NCBI RefSeq assembly: GCF_010994275.1
Contig: NZ_WMCD01000002.1
Span: 496,001 to 560,000 of the forward strand
Length of the DNA stretch: 64,000 bases
Direction: 5' to 3'
Source: Cyclobacterium jeungdonense
GTDB taxonomy: Bacteria; Bacteroidota; Bacteroidia; Cytophagales; Cyclobacteriaceae
Below, piece after piece: positions 16,424 to 26,480 of this stretch; position 1 is the stretch's first letter; every line of letters begins with the position of its first letter. The notes under the pieces are model-generated. The model did no database searches. It was not told where the DNA came from and saw only the letters and a list, made by a program, of their open reading frames with translations. The position numbers and the translations under genes are program-made.

Positions 16424-19400
16424 TTATTCAAATTCCACACTTCCGAATCCTAAGGTTCTTCCGTTCTCTTTGAGTGTTCTTTCAACATCATTTTCAAATC
16501 CTACTTCCGTGCTGGCTTCAATATGAATTGTAATTTTGACATCTGAACCTTTAATACCATCAAGGTGCCTTAGAATCTCTTTCTCTACATCATCAGCAGC
16601 TCTGAAAAACCTGGTGGCATCTGTTTCAATATGACCAAAAAATCTGGTCTTCTTTGTATTCGCAGATGGCTCACTAACTGTTGGCAATTCAGTTTCGCCA
16701 CCATAAGGTTTTGTTGTCTTGCCATAACCCGTAGAAGCGTTTTCTACTTCAGCTTCTTCTTTGTCTTTTTCGATTTGAGTAGAAGCAATATCAGCCTTAA
16801 CCAAAAGTCTTGAAGAGTCAAGTGAAACCATTACTGAAGTTCCTGCTTGCAATCCTAAGTAACGAAGATTTTCAGCATCATAGCTGTCTGCAAGGGCAAA
16901 AGAGTCTTTCTTCCACGAAACTAAAGCCAAACCGTTCTCTATGGCTTGTTCTAAAAGCGTCGGGCTGGAGAGTTTAGCTAAATATAGGTACTTAGCGTAG
17001 TCTTCCCTGAGTTGCTTTATTTCTACTGAATTATCTCTCCACAATGGAATATTATCTAAGTCCATCTTTAAGAGGGTAGGGGCAAAATCATTGTACAGCA
17101 AACTTTGAGAAGTCAGTTTTTTCAAAACTCGTGAAAGGTAGGGTTCTTGATTGCTTCCATTCATTTTGGAAACGTCCCAAACAATATCGGATGATCCTCT
17201 TTCTTGGAATGATGTAAGAATCCAAATAAAGGTTTCTGGTAACCTTAGCTTAATCGTATCAAGACTTGCTTTGGTTTTGGATTCTGCCTGATTACTTTGG
17301 TAAGCATCAAGGTTTAAAGCAGTCTTATCATCAACAATAGATTTCCAAGCGAGATAAAGTTGAACTGCTTTCTTCAATTCTTCAAGCCTTGATCTATCGG
17401 CACTTAGGAATAGCAAAGTGTTACGATATAGCCTCTGTGATTTGCCTTTGGTTAAGAGAATTTCTTTTGCTTTAACTAATGCAGGACTGTTCTCATCTCT
17501 TGGAATATGCGGATTGTCTATTCCAATAACTATCAACTTCATTTCAAAATCATCGGGTATATCATTTGAGGATTGCGGCATTAGATGAATTCTTGATAGT
17601 TGCCCTTGATTAGGAATAAGTTGCTTGGAAAGCAGATTGACAATTTCTTGTTCAACCCTATCAACTTTAATGTGAGCAGCTCGTTCTTCTGCTGTTCGAT
17701 TGACATTGTTTTGTGTGCTGTACCAATAATTTTTGCTTTGATGGTAGACATAGGTTGCCTTATCAGTAAGGTGTCTCAAAGCATCTGTAAAGGTTGGAAT
17801 ATTCTCACCCGGCAGAATACTTCCTAACTTGATTTTTTGCTCATCAATACCACGGTTTGCCGCGTTAAACGTTGGTGCTGAACCAAAGAATAAAGTTCTA
17901 GCTACTCTTCTGGTTGCTGAGAAGCGACCAATGTTTGGAAAATCGTTATCTATCTGTCGCGGAACAGCATTTGAGCCATCTACATCCTTTTGGATTACTG
18001 CACGCCAAGGTTCTTCAAGGTAACGCATCAGTTCGTTTTGAATATCTGCTGCATCCATTGGGACGTTTGCAGGAAGTATCAATGGGCTTTGATCATTATT
18101 TTCCCATAATGAGTGAATTATTTTAGCCATTAAACGAAGAATTCCCCTCGTTTTTTGAAATTGTGGAATACTTGCCCACCTTTCAGCTAATCCATCAAAC
18201 AGCTCGGGGTGTATTGGGAAGAAATCCCTGATCCGCTTTTCATAGCTATTCTCTTGTGTCTCATTTGGAAAATCTGCATTGTTCTGCCTGTAGAAATCCC
18301 CAAACGAACGAGCTGTCGCATCTCGCTCAGCATACTGCTCTTTAGTTGATATTGGAGAGAATAGTCTGCGAGTAACAATCTCAAATGATTCTTCTGTTGT
18401 GGCTGCCATCCAAGGTGATTCAATTCGGCCAACAATGTTGCCTAGCTCGGCAGCCGATTGCCTACCTTTTGCACCGCCCATTTCAATATCAGAAGCTGGC
18501 AAACTGATAACTACAAGGGCATTGGGAACTGCTTTTGCAGCTTCACACAATGCCTGAGCAAAAGACATTTGTGTTCCGTAGGTGCCGCTTAGGTCATCGC
18601 TATCATCTTTAAGCTGGCGTGTGTATGCGACCCACTCATCAATAAGTACCATGCAAGGGGCTGCTTTTTTAAAAAGCTGGACAAGTGAGTCTCCCGGATT
18701 AGCTGCTCTTTCATCTGCTTCACGAATAATCTCATAACCTTCTTTACCTGCCAATTGCCAGGCCATTTCACCCCAAAGGGTTTTCACGGTTACTGAGTCG
18801 GTTTTATTATTTCTTACATTGGGAGAGATTCTATTTCCTACTAATACCGCTCTATTTACATTCTTTGGTGGCCGCTTATCTCCAAGTTCATTGAAAAAGT
18901 CTTCAAGGTCTCTAACCGAAGTGAAGTCTGCACCTGAGCACAAGTGATAAAGTGCCAAAAGGGAGTGGGTTTTACCACCGCCAAAATTGGTTTGTAGATT
19001 GATTACAGGATCGCCACCATCGCTGTTCAATCTTTCAATGGCATTGGTTAATAGTCTTTGGATTCCTTGGGTTAAATACGTTCTATTAAAAAAATCAACT
19101 GGCCTTCCGTATTCTCCTGCACCTTCTCCATCTTGATAAACACGCCAAAGGTCTGCGGCAAATTCTGCTTGTTGGAATTTGCCTGATGCAACATCTGGAT
19201 GCGGGGTGATAATCTGTTTCCAAGGTTTTAAGCCGATTGCACCGCTAACATCAACCAATTGGGTTTCTATTTTACGAGCCTTTTTCCTGGTGTTTTCTTC
19301 ATAGCGAATGCGAAGCAATTCGCTTTTTTGTTCTTGTGCTTCTTCTGCTTCAGGAGCGGCAATGGCACTTAATAGCCTTTCAATGTTGTCTAGAGCACGG

Positions 19401-19735
19401 TAGGCATCATCTGTATCAAACTTATTGTGTTTGTTTTGATGAGCCGACCTTTTTCGAACTTCCATTAGCTCACTCACCATAGACCTTTCTGCAAAGCCCA
19501 ATGTTTTATTGAAAGTGCCGTTCCAATTCTTCCACATAATGAGTAGAAGCGCCTGCACATCCCATTCTTCATGGTTTAAGTCACGAGAATGATGGTCTTC
19601 AGGAAAAGAAGAAACAGCAGCTTCTTGCCAATAGGCTTTGTTTACTTCTTTAAGTTCTCTTACGATATACGGGAACAAACCGCTGCGAAGCAGTTCGAGT
19701 CCTTTGTTTACTCTGTCTAAGTTGCTTAGTGCCAT
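16424..19735 (-). CDS. Swt1-type HEPN + DUF499 P-loop ATPase (DISARM-like defence)
   Basis: 1103 aa. Residues 1-125 match the Swt1-like HEPN domain, including an R-X4-H motif (R94 to H99, RKRSAH). The DUF499 ATPase follows: Walker A TNFGGGKTH near 249-258 and a Walker B strand CMVLIDEWVAY further on. The last ~150 residues contain an acidic linker (EKDKEEAEVENAS) and a helical tail. DUF499 proteins are found beside DUF1156 methyltransferases and large helicases in defence islands. It is the last gene of a four-gene minus-strand operon, beginning two bases after the methyltransferase stop codon. Presumed role: nucleotide-driven component or effector; the HEPN domain could cleave RNA. Confidence 0.82.
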   Translation of the reverse strand: MALSNLDRVNKGLELLRSGLFPYIVRELKEVNKAYWQEAAVSSFPEDHHSRDLNHEEWDVQALLLIMWKNWNGTFNKTLGFAERSMVSELMEVRKRSAHQNKHNKFDTDDAYRALDNIERLLSAIAAPEAEEAQEQKSELLRIRYEENTRKKARKIETQLVDVSGAIGLKPWKQIITPHPDVASGKFQQAEFAADLWRVYQDGEGAGEYGRPVDFFNRTYLTQGIQRLLTNAIERLNSDGGDPVINLQTNFGGGKTHSLLALYHLCSGADFTSVRDLEDFFNELGDKRPPKNVNRAVLVGNRISPNVRNNKTDSVTVKTLWGEMAWQLAGKEGYEIIREADERAANPGDSLVQLFKKAAPCMVLIDEWVAYTRQLKDDSDDLSGTYGTQMSFAQALCEAAKAVPNALVVISLPASDIEMGGAKGRQSAAELGNIVGRIESPWMAATTEESFEIVTRRLFSPISTKEQYAERDATARSFGDFYRQNNADFPNETQENSYEKRIRDFFPIHPELFDGLAERWASIPQFQKTRGILRLMAKIIHSLWENNDQSPLILPANVPMDAADIQNELMRYLEEPWRAVIQKDVDGSNAVPRQIDNDFPNIGRFSATRRVARTLFFGSAPTFNAANRGIDEQKIKLGSILPGENIPTFTDALRHLTDKATYVYHQSKNYWYSTQNNVNRTAEERAAHIKVDRVEQEIVNLLSKQLIPNQGQLSRIHLMPQSSNDIPDDFEMKLIVIGIDNPHIPRDENSPALVKAKEILLTKGKSQRLYRNTLLFLSADRSRLEELKKAVQLYLAWKSIVDDKTALNLDAYQSNQAESKTKASLDTIKLRLPETFIWILTSFQERGSSDIVWDVSKMNGSNQEPYLSRVLKKLTSQSLLYNDFAPTLLKMDLDNIPLWRDNSVEIKQLREDYAKYLYLAKLSSPTLLEQAIENGLALVSWKKDSFALADSYDAENLRYLGLQAGTSVMVSLDSSRLLVKADIASTQIEKDKEEAEVENASTGYGKTTKPYGGETELPTVSEPSANTKKTRFFGHIETDATRFFRAADDVEKEILRHLDGIKGSDVKITIHIEASTEVGFENDVERTLKENGRTLGFGSVEFE

Positions 19736-19737
19736 AT

Positions 19738-22485
19738 TTAAAACTCAAGTTGTGTTTGAGATCCTTTATCGTCTCTAATGTTCAAAGATTCTGTTACTAT
19801 TTGGTTCCAAGCCAATACAAGGCTGTTATAGGCTTGAGCTTCTTTTGCCCATCCTTTTTTCTCGCAAATGGAAAATAAGCGATAGGAAAGCTCTCTTGCT
19901 ATATCTGCTTCTGCTCCAAGTTTTTTATAGAGTTTAGCTGCTCCCAATTCTCCGTTTTCCTGAAGCTGTTTGATGAGGTGTTGAGTCACCTCCCAAACTA
20001 CTGTTCGCTTGTCAGTTTCTGGGTTCCAATTAGGGTCGAGTTCATCTCGTGAAAGCAGCTTTACGTCACCTTGTCCTGCTGAAATTATTCCTGCTTCGGT
20101 TAATGCATTTACAGCTGTGCCTTTAGCTCTGGATAGCGATTCAGCATCACCATATGGCTTTTTTTCGATACCGAATTGCTCAAACCAAGCTAAAGCCCAT
20201 CGAGTCTCCGCATCAAAATCACCTTCCTGATCCGTTAAGATTTCATCAATGGTTCGGTTAATGAGTGAAAGGGCAGTACGAACATTCATTTTAGACCCGT
20301 CTTGCTCTATTACTTGCTCATACCTTGAGAAAATACCCATTCCCGGACCTAATGCTGCTTGAGCTAAATCCACTGGTGCAAGATTGGACTTTTGAAGAAT
20401 TTCCAATGCTTGCGGTAATTCTCGTTTCAGCTCTTGCATGTATTGTCTGCGAGTGATGGTGCTCTCCTTATCGGTTCTTTGCCTACAAATCATAACTATA
20501 TAGGATGCGAGTGCATTTGAACCCATTGCACGCAGTCTCCATTTCTGTGATGCTCTTAAAGGCCAAGTAGCGGTAATTTGAAAGCCACTTTGGATAACAG
20601 CTTCTAAAATGGTTTCCCATCCTGTAGTCAGTGTTATTCCTGCTACATTGGCTGCTTCATCATCATCTGACGAACCATCTGTTTCTTCTTGCTTGAAGGC
20701 ATAATAAATGGACATAGGAAAACGCTCGTCCATTGCTTCTTTAAGAACTGTAAATGCTTTTTTGAAGCCACCTTCAAAGTGTTCTTTTGCCTTATCCTTA
20801 TCACCTTCAAACCTAAATTCATTTGCGACAAGCTCTTCTGTTTTTGGTGTTAGGAGTGTTTTGGTAATGTCAGGAAAATATGGTTCAAGGTTATGCTTCA
20901 TCCATACGTAGAAGAAGTCCATCAGTTCAGCATAGGGAATATTGTTGTAGTATGGTGGGTCGGTACTTACTAGGAGTTTATTAATTTCAGGATCTGGGTT
21001 TTCAGCATTTTTCTGTTTAACCAAACCTGGCTTTGAAAATTGATTGATTGTAATTGCAATTGAATCATAGACCATTCCCATAGACTTCAGCCAACAAATT
21101 GCTTTAGAGCCAATCACGTTGGCTTCTGTAAAGTCCATTGCCATAGCAAAACGATTACTTGAAAAAAGCTGCATTTGTTGTTCCCCTGATGCCTTCCAAC
21201 GTGAAACATTGCAGTTAAAATCGGCAAGTCGGTCAACAGCAAAAAACATATATAGCGTCAAGAGATTTAAGTAGTCTTGTTCAATTTTGCCTTTTTGCTC
21301 AGCATGCCATTCGTGAATCAAGTTTGAAATTGTGGTGAGAGCTAATAACTGTCGTTTTGTAAATAAATCTTTGAAGTGAGTCAGGCCATATCGGGGAGGA
21401 GCCATGTACTGAGGATGGTCTGACATTATGTAGTCAGGTGCCCAATCAGTTGGAGTATTTAATGCAATTTCTTCTTGCTCTAGTGTTGGAGGGTAGTAAT
21501 CCTTTCCACGTCCTTTATCTACAACCATTGCGGCAAGACGCATGCCCATTCTACCTTCTTTACCTTCCTTCTTAACGTAATCTAAAGTGGTTACTTCCTG
21601 GCAAGCATAGCAGGTTATTTTGTTTCGCTGTACTGTGCCTTTTTCGGGATTCTCGCCAACTATTTCATAGCCGACTAGCTTATTGCCATCATTTCTTTCA
21701 ATTAATGGGCGATAAAATACTTTAGGTTTCTTTTTGGAGCGTAGGGCAAATGACTTGACTAAAGGCATTTCACAACCACAGGCAGGATTGGGACATTTTA
21801 CCGTTCTATTCCATATGTAGGTAATTACTTTGGATTCCCGATTACTTGATACTTTAACCTTGGGGAAATACTGCTGCAGTTTCTTTTCTGCTCTTTTATG
21901 AATGATATTTCCATAGTATTTCAAATCTTCTACCAATCCTGCAGCATTTTTCCACTCTAGACCTTCACTTTTTATCTGCGATTCAGGATTAATTGGAGCT
22001 TGGTTTGCAAATTTCGGAAGAAGCTCTATTGTCGCTTTGTTGAGGAAAATAGAAACTGGGTTTAAGTCTGTGGCAATTGCCTTCATTCCTAAGCGCATAC
22101 CTTCAAGTGGTATTGCACCACCACCTGCGAACGGATCATGAACATTAGGTAAATCATTATCACATTGCTTCTTGATTTCATCAATGGCTGCTTGAAATGC
22201 CCTTGGCTTTGTGTGAATTTTATTTTCGCAAAGTGACCTAATCAATGCAAATAATCTGTCTCGCTCTTTTTCTTGCTCTTCTTCTGTAGGGAATTTGTCG
22301 GGATGGGATGAGGGGTCATCAACCATTGAAGCAAATAGCACTGCACGAGCAGAAGGCAATGGTAATCTCGCAGGATAATAATGTATGCCTTTTGGATGTG
22401 CTCCAATGCCTGGCATTTTATCGTATGCAGACGCATCGTTAATGGTATCAAGTGGAAGCGCTACTTCTATCAGTTTTTTGTTCAT
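19738..22485 (-). CDS. DUF1156 DNA methyltransferase with zinc ribbon (DISARM-like defence)
   Basis: 915 aa. The N-terminus (residues 1-60, IEVALPLDTIN and HYYPARLPLPSARAVL) is the DUF1156 signature. SAM-binding motif DPFAGGG is at 117-123 and the catalytic motif DPPY at 509-512, so it is an amino-methyltransferase (N6-adenine or N4-cytosine) with motifs in the order I then IV and a very long insert between. The insert carries a likely zinc ribbon, CPNPACGC (231-238) and CYAC (292-295). It should mark host DNA so that the helicase/ATPase partners spare it. It starts two bases after the helicase gene ends and is followed two bases later by the DUF499 gene. Confidence 0.88.
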   Translation of the reverse strand: MNKKLIEVALPLDTINDASAYDKMPGIGAHPKGIHYYPARLPLPSARAVLFASMVDDPSSHPDKFPTEEEQEKERDRLFALIRSLCENKIHTKPRAFQAAIDEIKKQCDNDLPNVHDPFAGGGAIPLEGMRLGMKAIATDLNPVSIFLNKATIELLPKFANQAPINPESQIKSEGLEWKNAAGLVEDLKYYGNIIHKRAEKKLQQYFPKVKVSSNRESKVITYIWNRTVKCPNPACGCEMPLVKSFALRSKKKPKVFYRPLIERNDGNKLVGYEIVGENPEKGTVQRNKITCYACQEVTTLDYVKKEGKEGRMGMRLAAMVVDKGRGKDYYPPTLEQEEIALNTPTDWAPDYIMSDHPQYMAPPRYGLTHFKDLFTKRQLLALTTISNLIHEWHAEQKGKIEQDYLNLLTLYMFFAVDRLADFNCNVSRWKASGEQQMQLFSSNRFAMAMDFTEANVIGSKAICWLKSMGMVYDSIAITINQFSKPGLVKQKNAENPDPEINKLLVSTDPPYYNNIPYAELMDFFYVWMKHNLEPYFPDITKTLLTPKTEELVANEFRFEGDKDKAKEHFEGGFKKAFTVLKEAMDERFPMSIYYAFKQEETDGSSDDDEAANVAGITLTTGWETILEAVIQSGFQITATWPLRASQKWRLRAMGSNALASYIVMICRQRTDKESTITRRQYMQELKRELPQALEILQKSNLAPVDLAQAALGPGMGIFSRYEQVIEQDGSKMNVRTALSLINRTIDEILTDQEGDFDAETRWALAWFEQFGIEKKPYGDAESLSRAKGTAVNALTEAGIISAGQGDVKLLSRDELDPNWNPETDKRTVVWEVTQHLIKQLQENGELGAAKLYKKLGAEADIARELSYRLFSICEKKGWAKEAQAYNSLVLAWNQIVTESLNIRDDKGSQTQLEF

Positions 22486-22487
22486 AC

Positions 22488-25400
22488 TTACTGTTCAAGT
22501 TCTATTTGTAGGTTCATCACAGCTTTGGTGAGCAAATCTTTAATGTTAAAATTGATGGAGGTTACTCCGAAATCAGGTTCAAAGGTGAATGCATCTTTGA
22601 TGAAGTGCACATCAGCCTTTTTGCCATTGATGAGGCAGATTGCGAGTATGAACTGCTCGGGCAAGTTGAGCCCATGAATTATCTCATTTTTAGTTATTGT
22701 GACAGTGGGAGCATCGTATCTTCTGCCTTTCACCTCAATAAATCTGAGATTACCGTCTTTTCCATCAATACTTTCTATATCATAGCCAATTTTCTCATGG
22801 CTTCTATCTTTGGCTTTATTACCAAGTGCTGCTTCAATCTGAAAAACAGCTTGCATTCCCGCTGCTTCAATTTTGGCTTTTTCTTCGGGTGAAGCAAAGC
22901 CTTGTTCTTTGTAGGTTTCATCTTTAGCCCCTGTAATCCAAGATGCAGGGAGCACTAATGAAGCTCCTATGATAACGGGGGGCTTACTTGAGATTTTGCA
23001 TTCCTGGTCGAGTTCTTCCAATCGCTTTTGTAGTCGTGCCTGCAATTCATCAGCTCGTTTCCTTGCTTCATTAGAGTTGAGCTTGGCATTTGCTTTTCCC
23101 GCTTCTTCTTGATGGCGCAAGTCCCTGGCTCTATGATCCCAATAGCGAATTTCATTGGTTAGCCGTTCTTCAACTGCATCACGGGTTTTCTCAATCAGGT
23201 ATTCTCGATTGGTTTTTATTCGCTTTAAATGGTCGCGAGCAATAGATGTAATGGCAAAAGATTTGATTTTGTCCGCCATAGAATCCTTGAGCCATCCTAA
23301 TGATTCTGCTTTTGGTATAAGCTCATTTAGCTCTTGGTCTGTTGCGTTTTTGTAGTCGAGGTAAGGAGCGTAACCCGCTTGGGTTATGTTGCCGTCTTCC
23401 CAAAGCTCAACGAAATGAACTTCTTTAGAAATGGTTCTTCTGCCGCCACTATCCAAATGCTTTGCATCTTGTACACTGTTCTCTAAATAAAATAACACTC
23501 GGGGCTTTGATGATGGATTAAGTTCATCAATGAGTATTGAACCTTGCTTTAACAAACTAAAACGAGATTCAAGCAATAAATCAATGGTAGCATCAAGCAA
23601 TGGATGCCCTGGACAAACAAATGCGGCTAATGGCTTTCCTTGTACCGATATTAATTCCTTGTGGAAGGTAATGCGTTCATAGTTTTTAAGGATTGGCTCA
23701 CGTGTACCAATGACACTGTCTCGATTACGAATTGCTGCAGGTACATGCATGACTTGGTATCTGCCTTTCTCTTTCTCCGATATTGAACCACCAAGTGATT
23801 TGAAGGCAGAAAGAAAGAAATCTGCGATGAAGTGGGGCTGTAGTTTTCTTGCAGCGGCTCTATCCATTTCTTCCCTGATCTCTTTAACATTAGAGCGGGT
23901 CATTGTGATAGAATGGAGGGAGCGTTCTTGAAGAATTTTTTGGATCTTCTCGTGGTCTAGTGAGTCATTTAATACTCTGTCTAAGTAGGCTTTGCGCTCA
24001 GGGTCGTTTCCGTATCGTATGGCTTCAATGAGTAAGTCTCTAAGACTCTTGTTTTCAAAGGTCATTTCGCCCAAAACATCAAATACTTGCCCGCCTAAAG
24101 AAGCTCTTTCAACTTCTAACTTTTCAAATAGGCGCTGCCAAACTTCACCTTCTCTGGTTTGGTGCGCAATGAGGTTCCACAAACGGCAGACTTCCGTTTG
24201 GCCAATACGGTGTATTCTACCAAAACGCTGTTCCAAACGATTTGGGTTCCACGGTAAGTCGTAATTGACCATAAGATGCGCCCTTTGCAGATTAATACCT
24301 TCACCTGCGGCATCTGTGGCAATAAGTACAGATACATGAATGTCTTGAGTGAATTGTTCTTGGGCTTTTCTGCGATCTTCACGGTTCATTCCACCTTGAA
24401 TGGTGACCACTGTATCTTGACTACCCAATAAAGCCCTAATGCGGGTGGCTAAGTAAGTGAGGGTGTCCCTATGCTCAGTGAAGATTACGAGTTTTCTCCG
24501 GTTGCCACCTTCATCAAACATCCATTTACTTTCTGTAAGGATATTTGATAGTTCTTCCCATTTTTTGTCATTTCCTGATCGCTTAACTGATAGGGCAAGC
24601 TCTTCTAAAGATTTAAGGGTGTTGATTTCAGCTTGTAGTTCTTGAATGGTTTGAGCAGTCGTAGCTCTATCTACAAAGTCTTTTCCATCGCTTTCTTCAT
24701 CTTCATTTTCAAATTCATCAACATAATCTTCAAGCTCATCTTCTGATTCAAACTCAGGCATTTGTTCCGAGGAGAGTTCCACACGTTGAAACATTCTTTC
24801 TTCTTCCAAACGGCTTTCAAGGCGTTCTTTTCTTCTGCGGATAGATTGGTAGATGGCTTCCGGGGAAGATGCTAATCTCCTTTGCAGAATGGTTAATGCA
24901 AAGCCAACTGTACCACGTCTGCCTGATTCAAGTCTGTCAGCCCTGTTGAATTGTTCTCGTACATAAGTTGATACTTCCGTATAAAGTTGTTCTTCTAAAG
25001 CAGAAAGCTGATAAGGTACAGTAAGAGCAATTCTCTCAGGAAAAAGTGGTTTACCATCAAATTTTACAAGTTCTTCTTTGAGAAGTCTCCGCATAATATC
25101 AGAAACTTCAACTGTATGAACGCCATCTCTGAATCTACCTTCAAATCTGTCGCCATCAAGCAATGAAAGGAACAATTGGAAATCTTCTTCCTTACCGTTG
25201 TGGGGTGTAGCTGTCATTAGCAAGAAATGCCTGGTCTTTCGAGAAAGCAATTGGCCTAAACGGAATCTCTTGGTATACTTGACTTCACCGCCAAAAAAAG
25301 AAGCGGACATTTTGTGCGCTTCATCGACTATTATCAAGTCCCAATCGGTGACATTCAGCTTATCCTTTAAATCTTCATCTCTTGCCAATTTATCTATGCG

Positions 25401-26012
25401 AGAAATAACTAAGTTTTCTTCTGTGAACCAATTGCCTGTTTTGGAAGCATTGATTTTGTCATTTGTCAATATCTCAAACGGTAGTTGAAATTTTTGGTAT
25501 AACTCATCTTGCCACTGTTCAGCGAGTACACCTGGGCAGACAATCATGCAGCGCTTTACATCGCCACGGATAACAAGTTCCTTAATCAACAGACCCGCCA
25601 TAATGGTTTTACCTGCTCCTGGATCATCAGCCAATAGAAAGCGTAGCGGTTGGCGTGGAAGCATGCTATCATAAACTGCTGTTATCTGATGTGGCAGTGG
25701 CTCAATCATAGAAGTATGAATGGCCATCATTGGATCAAATATGTAAGCGAGGCGAATACGATAGGCTTCTGAGACCAATTTAAACATGCTCGAATCAGCA
25801 TTAAAACTGTAGGGAGCTGACTCTATTGCTATTTCTAAATCAGGTTCACTATCACGGTATAGAACTTCATTATTGACATTTCCATTTGGCTCCTTGAAAG
25901 TAATTTCAATTACATCTGTACCGTGCCAAGCCACGTCAATCACTTCAACCGAGTTATTGGTGACAATTCCCTTTAAGTGGGTGCCTTTAGTTATGTTTTC
26001 AAGTTTTGTCAT
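22488..26012 (-). CDS. SNF2-type DEAH helicase with C-terminal DUF3883 (Mrr-like) domain
   Basis: 1174 aa. Motor domain: Q-like PLPHQI (106-111), Walker A LADDPGAGKT (127-136), DEAH (230-233), motif III LLMTATPHNG, and the C-terminal lobe with ATDAAGEGINLQ and QRFGRIHRIGQ. Acidic stretch around 415-445. The C-terminus has a DUF3883 domain: GYDIESID from residue 1076 and FIEVKGR near 1091-1097, the E-x-K of a PD-(D/E)xK-like fold. SNF2 helicases of this type translocate on duplex DNA and in DISARM-like systems act on unmethylated invader DNA. The start codon overlaps the stop of the HTH gene (ATGA), so expression is coupled to the regulator. Confidence 0.9.
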   Translation of the reverse strand: MTKLENITKGTHLKGIVTNNSVEVIDVAWHGTDVIEITFKEPNGNVNNEVLYRDSEPDLEIAIESAPYSFNADSSMFKLVSEAYRIRLAYIFDPMMAIHTSMIEPLPHQITAVYDSMLPRQPLRFLLADDPGAGKTIMAGLLIKELVIRGDVKRCMIVCPGVLAEQWQDELYQKFQLPFEILTNDKINASKTGNWFTEENLVISRIDKLARDEDLKDKLNVTDWDLIIVDEAHKMSASFFGGEVKYTKRFRLGQLLSRKTRHFLLMTATPHNGKEEDFQLFLSLLDGDRFEGRFRDGVHTVEVSDIMRRLLKEELVKFDGKPLFPERIALTVPYQLSALEEQLYTEVSTYVREQFNRADRLESGRRGTVGFALTILQRRLASSPEAIYQSIRRRKERLESRLEEERMFQRVELSSEQMPEFESEDELEDYVDEFENEDEESDGKDFVDRATTAQTIQELQAEINTLKSLEELALSVKRSGNDKKWEELSNILTESKWMFDEGGNRRKLVIFTEHRDTLTYLATRIRALLGSQDTVVTIQGGMNREDRRKAQEQFTQDIHVSVLIATDAAGEGINLQRAHLMVNYDLPWNPNRLEQRFGRIHRIGQTEVCRLWNLIAHQTREGEVWQRLFEKLEVERASLGGQVFDVLGEMTFENKSLRDLLIEAIRYGNDPERKAYLDRVLNDSLDHEKIQKILQERSLHSITMTRSNVKEIREEMDRAAARKLQPHFIADFFLSAFKSLGGSISEKEKGRYQVMHVPAAIRNRDSVIGTREPILKNYERITFHKELISVQGKPLAAFVCPGHPLLDATIDLLLESRFSLLKQGSILIDELNPSSKPRVLFYLENSVQDAKHLDSGGRRTISKEVHFVELWEDGNITQAGYAPYLDYKNATDQELNELIPKAESLGWLKDSMADKIKSFAITSIARDHLKRIKTNREYLIEKTRDAVEERLTNEIRYWDHRARDLRHQEEAGKANAKLNSNEARKRADELQARLQKRLEELDQECKISSKPPVIIGASLVLPASWITGAKDETYKEQGFASPEEKAKIEAAGMQAVFQIEAALGNKAKDRSHEKIGYDIESIDGKDGNLRFIEVKGRRYDAPTVTITKNEIIHGLNLPEQFILAICLINGKKADVHFIKDAFTFEPDFGVTSINFNIKDLLTKAVMNLQIELEQ

Positions 26013-26314
26013 TCCTTAGCAGATGATTTAACGTATTTGAGTTCTGATTCGGCAACTTTCAATACATCATTTGCAACTTCTTCGTCTTTTACTAAGTCAA
26101 ATACCTGGTCTGCCAACCAAAGAGTAATGAGTTCTTTCTCATTCACTTTGAAAATCTTGGCCAGGGCTTCTACATGGCCACGTTTGGCTTTTCTTTCACC
26201 TCTTTCCAATTTGCTTACCAATGCCGTATCAACCTCAATATAAGCTGCCACTTGTCTCAGAAGCAACCCTTTGGATGCGCGTAGCTCGCGGAGCTTATTG
26301 CCCAGATAGTTCAT
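26009..26314 (-). CDS. XRE-family HTH regulator of the DISARM-like operon
   Basis: 101 aa. A single Cro/C1-type helix-turn-helix spans about residues 5-62 (LRELRASKGLLLRQVAAYI, then VSKLERGERKAK), followed by a helical tail. This is the standard controller type placed first in restriction-modification-like operons. It is the promoter-proximal gene of the four-gene operon and overlaps the helicase start by four bases. Overlapping inverted repeats lie just upstream of its start codon, so autoregulation and delayed expression of the helicase after entry into a new host are likely, though inferred. Confidence 0.88.
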   Translation of the reverse strand: MNYLGNKLRELRASKGLLLRQVAAYIEVDTALVSKLERGERKAKRGHVEALAKIFKVNEKELITLWLADQVFDLVKDEEVANDVLKVAESELKYVKSSAKE

Positions 26315-26324
26315 TGCCTTATAA

Positions 26325-26355
26325 TTGACTTGTCAAATTTTGACTAAAGTAGACA
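26325..26355 (-). promoter_or_regulatory. Candidate operator of the HTH regulator
   Basis: Two overlapping inverted repeats: TTGAC-TT-GTCAA (26325-26336) and GTCAAA-T-TTTGAC (26332-26344), with a further TAGACAAA half site at 26350-26357. They sit 11-30 bases upstream of the HTH start codon, where a bound repressor would block the operon promoter. Confidence 0.6.
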
Positions 26356-26480
26356 AAGAAAATGAAAGTAAAAGCAAAAGGTAGTGAGAAACTGATTTTA
26401 AGAAATTGGGGGGTAAAAATTTATCTGATAAGTGTTGTTCATTTGTCGATTAGCCTTATGCGAATAAGTAACTTTATATA

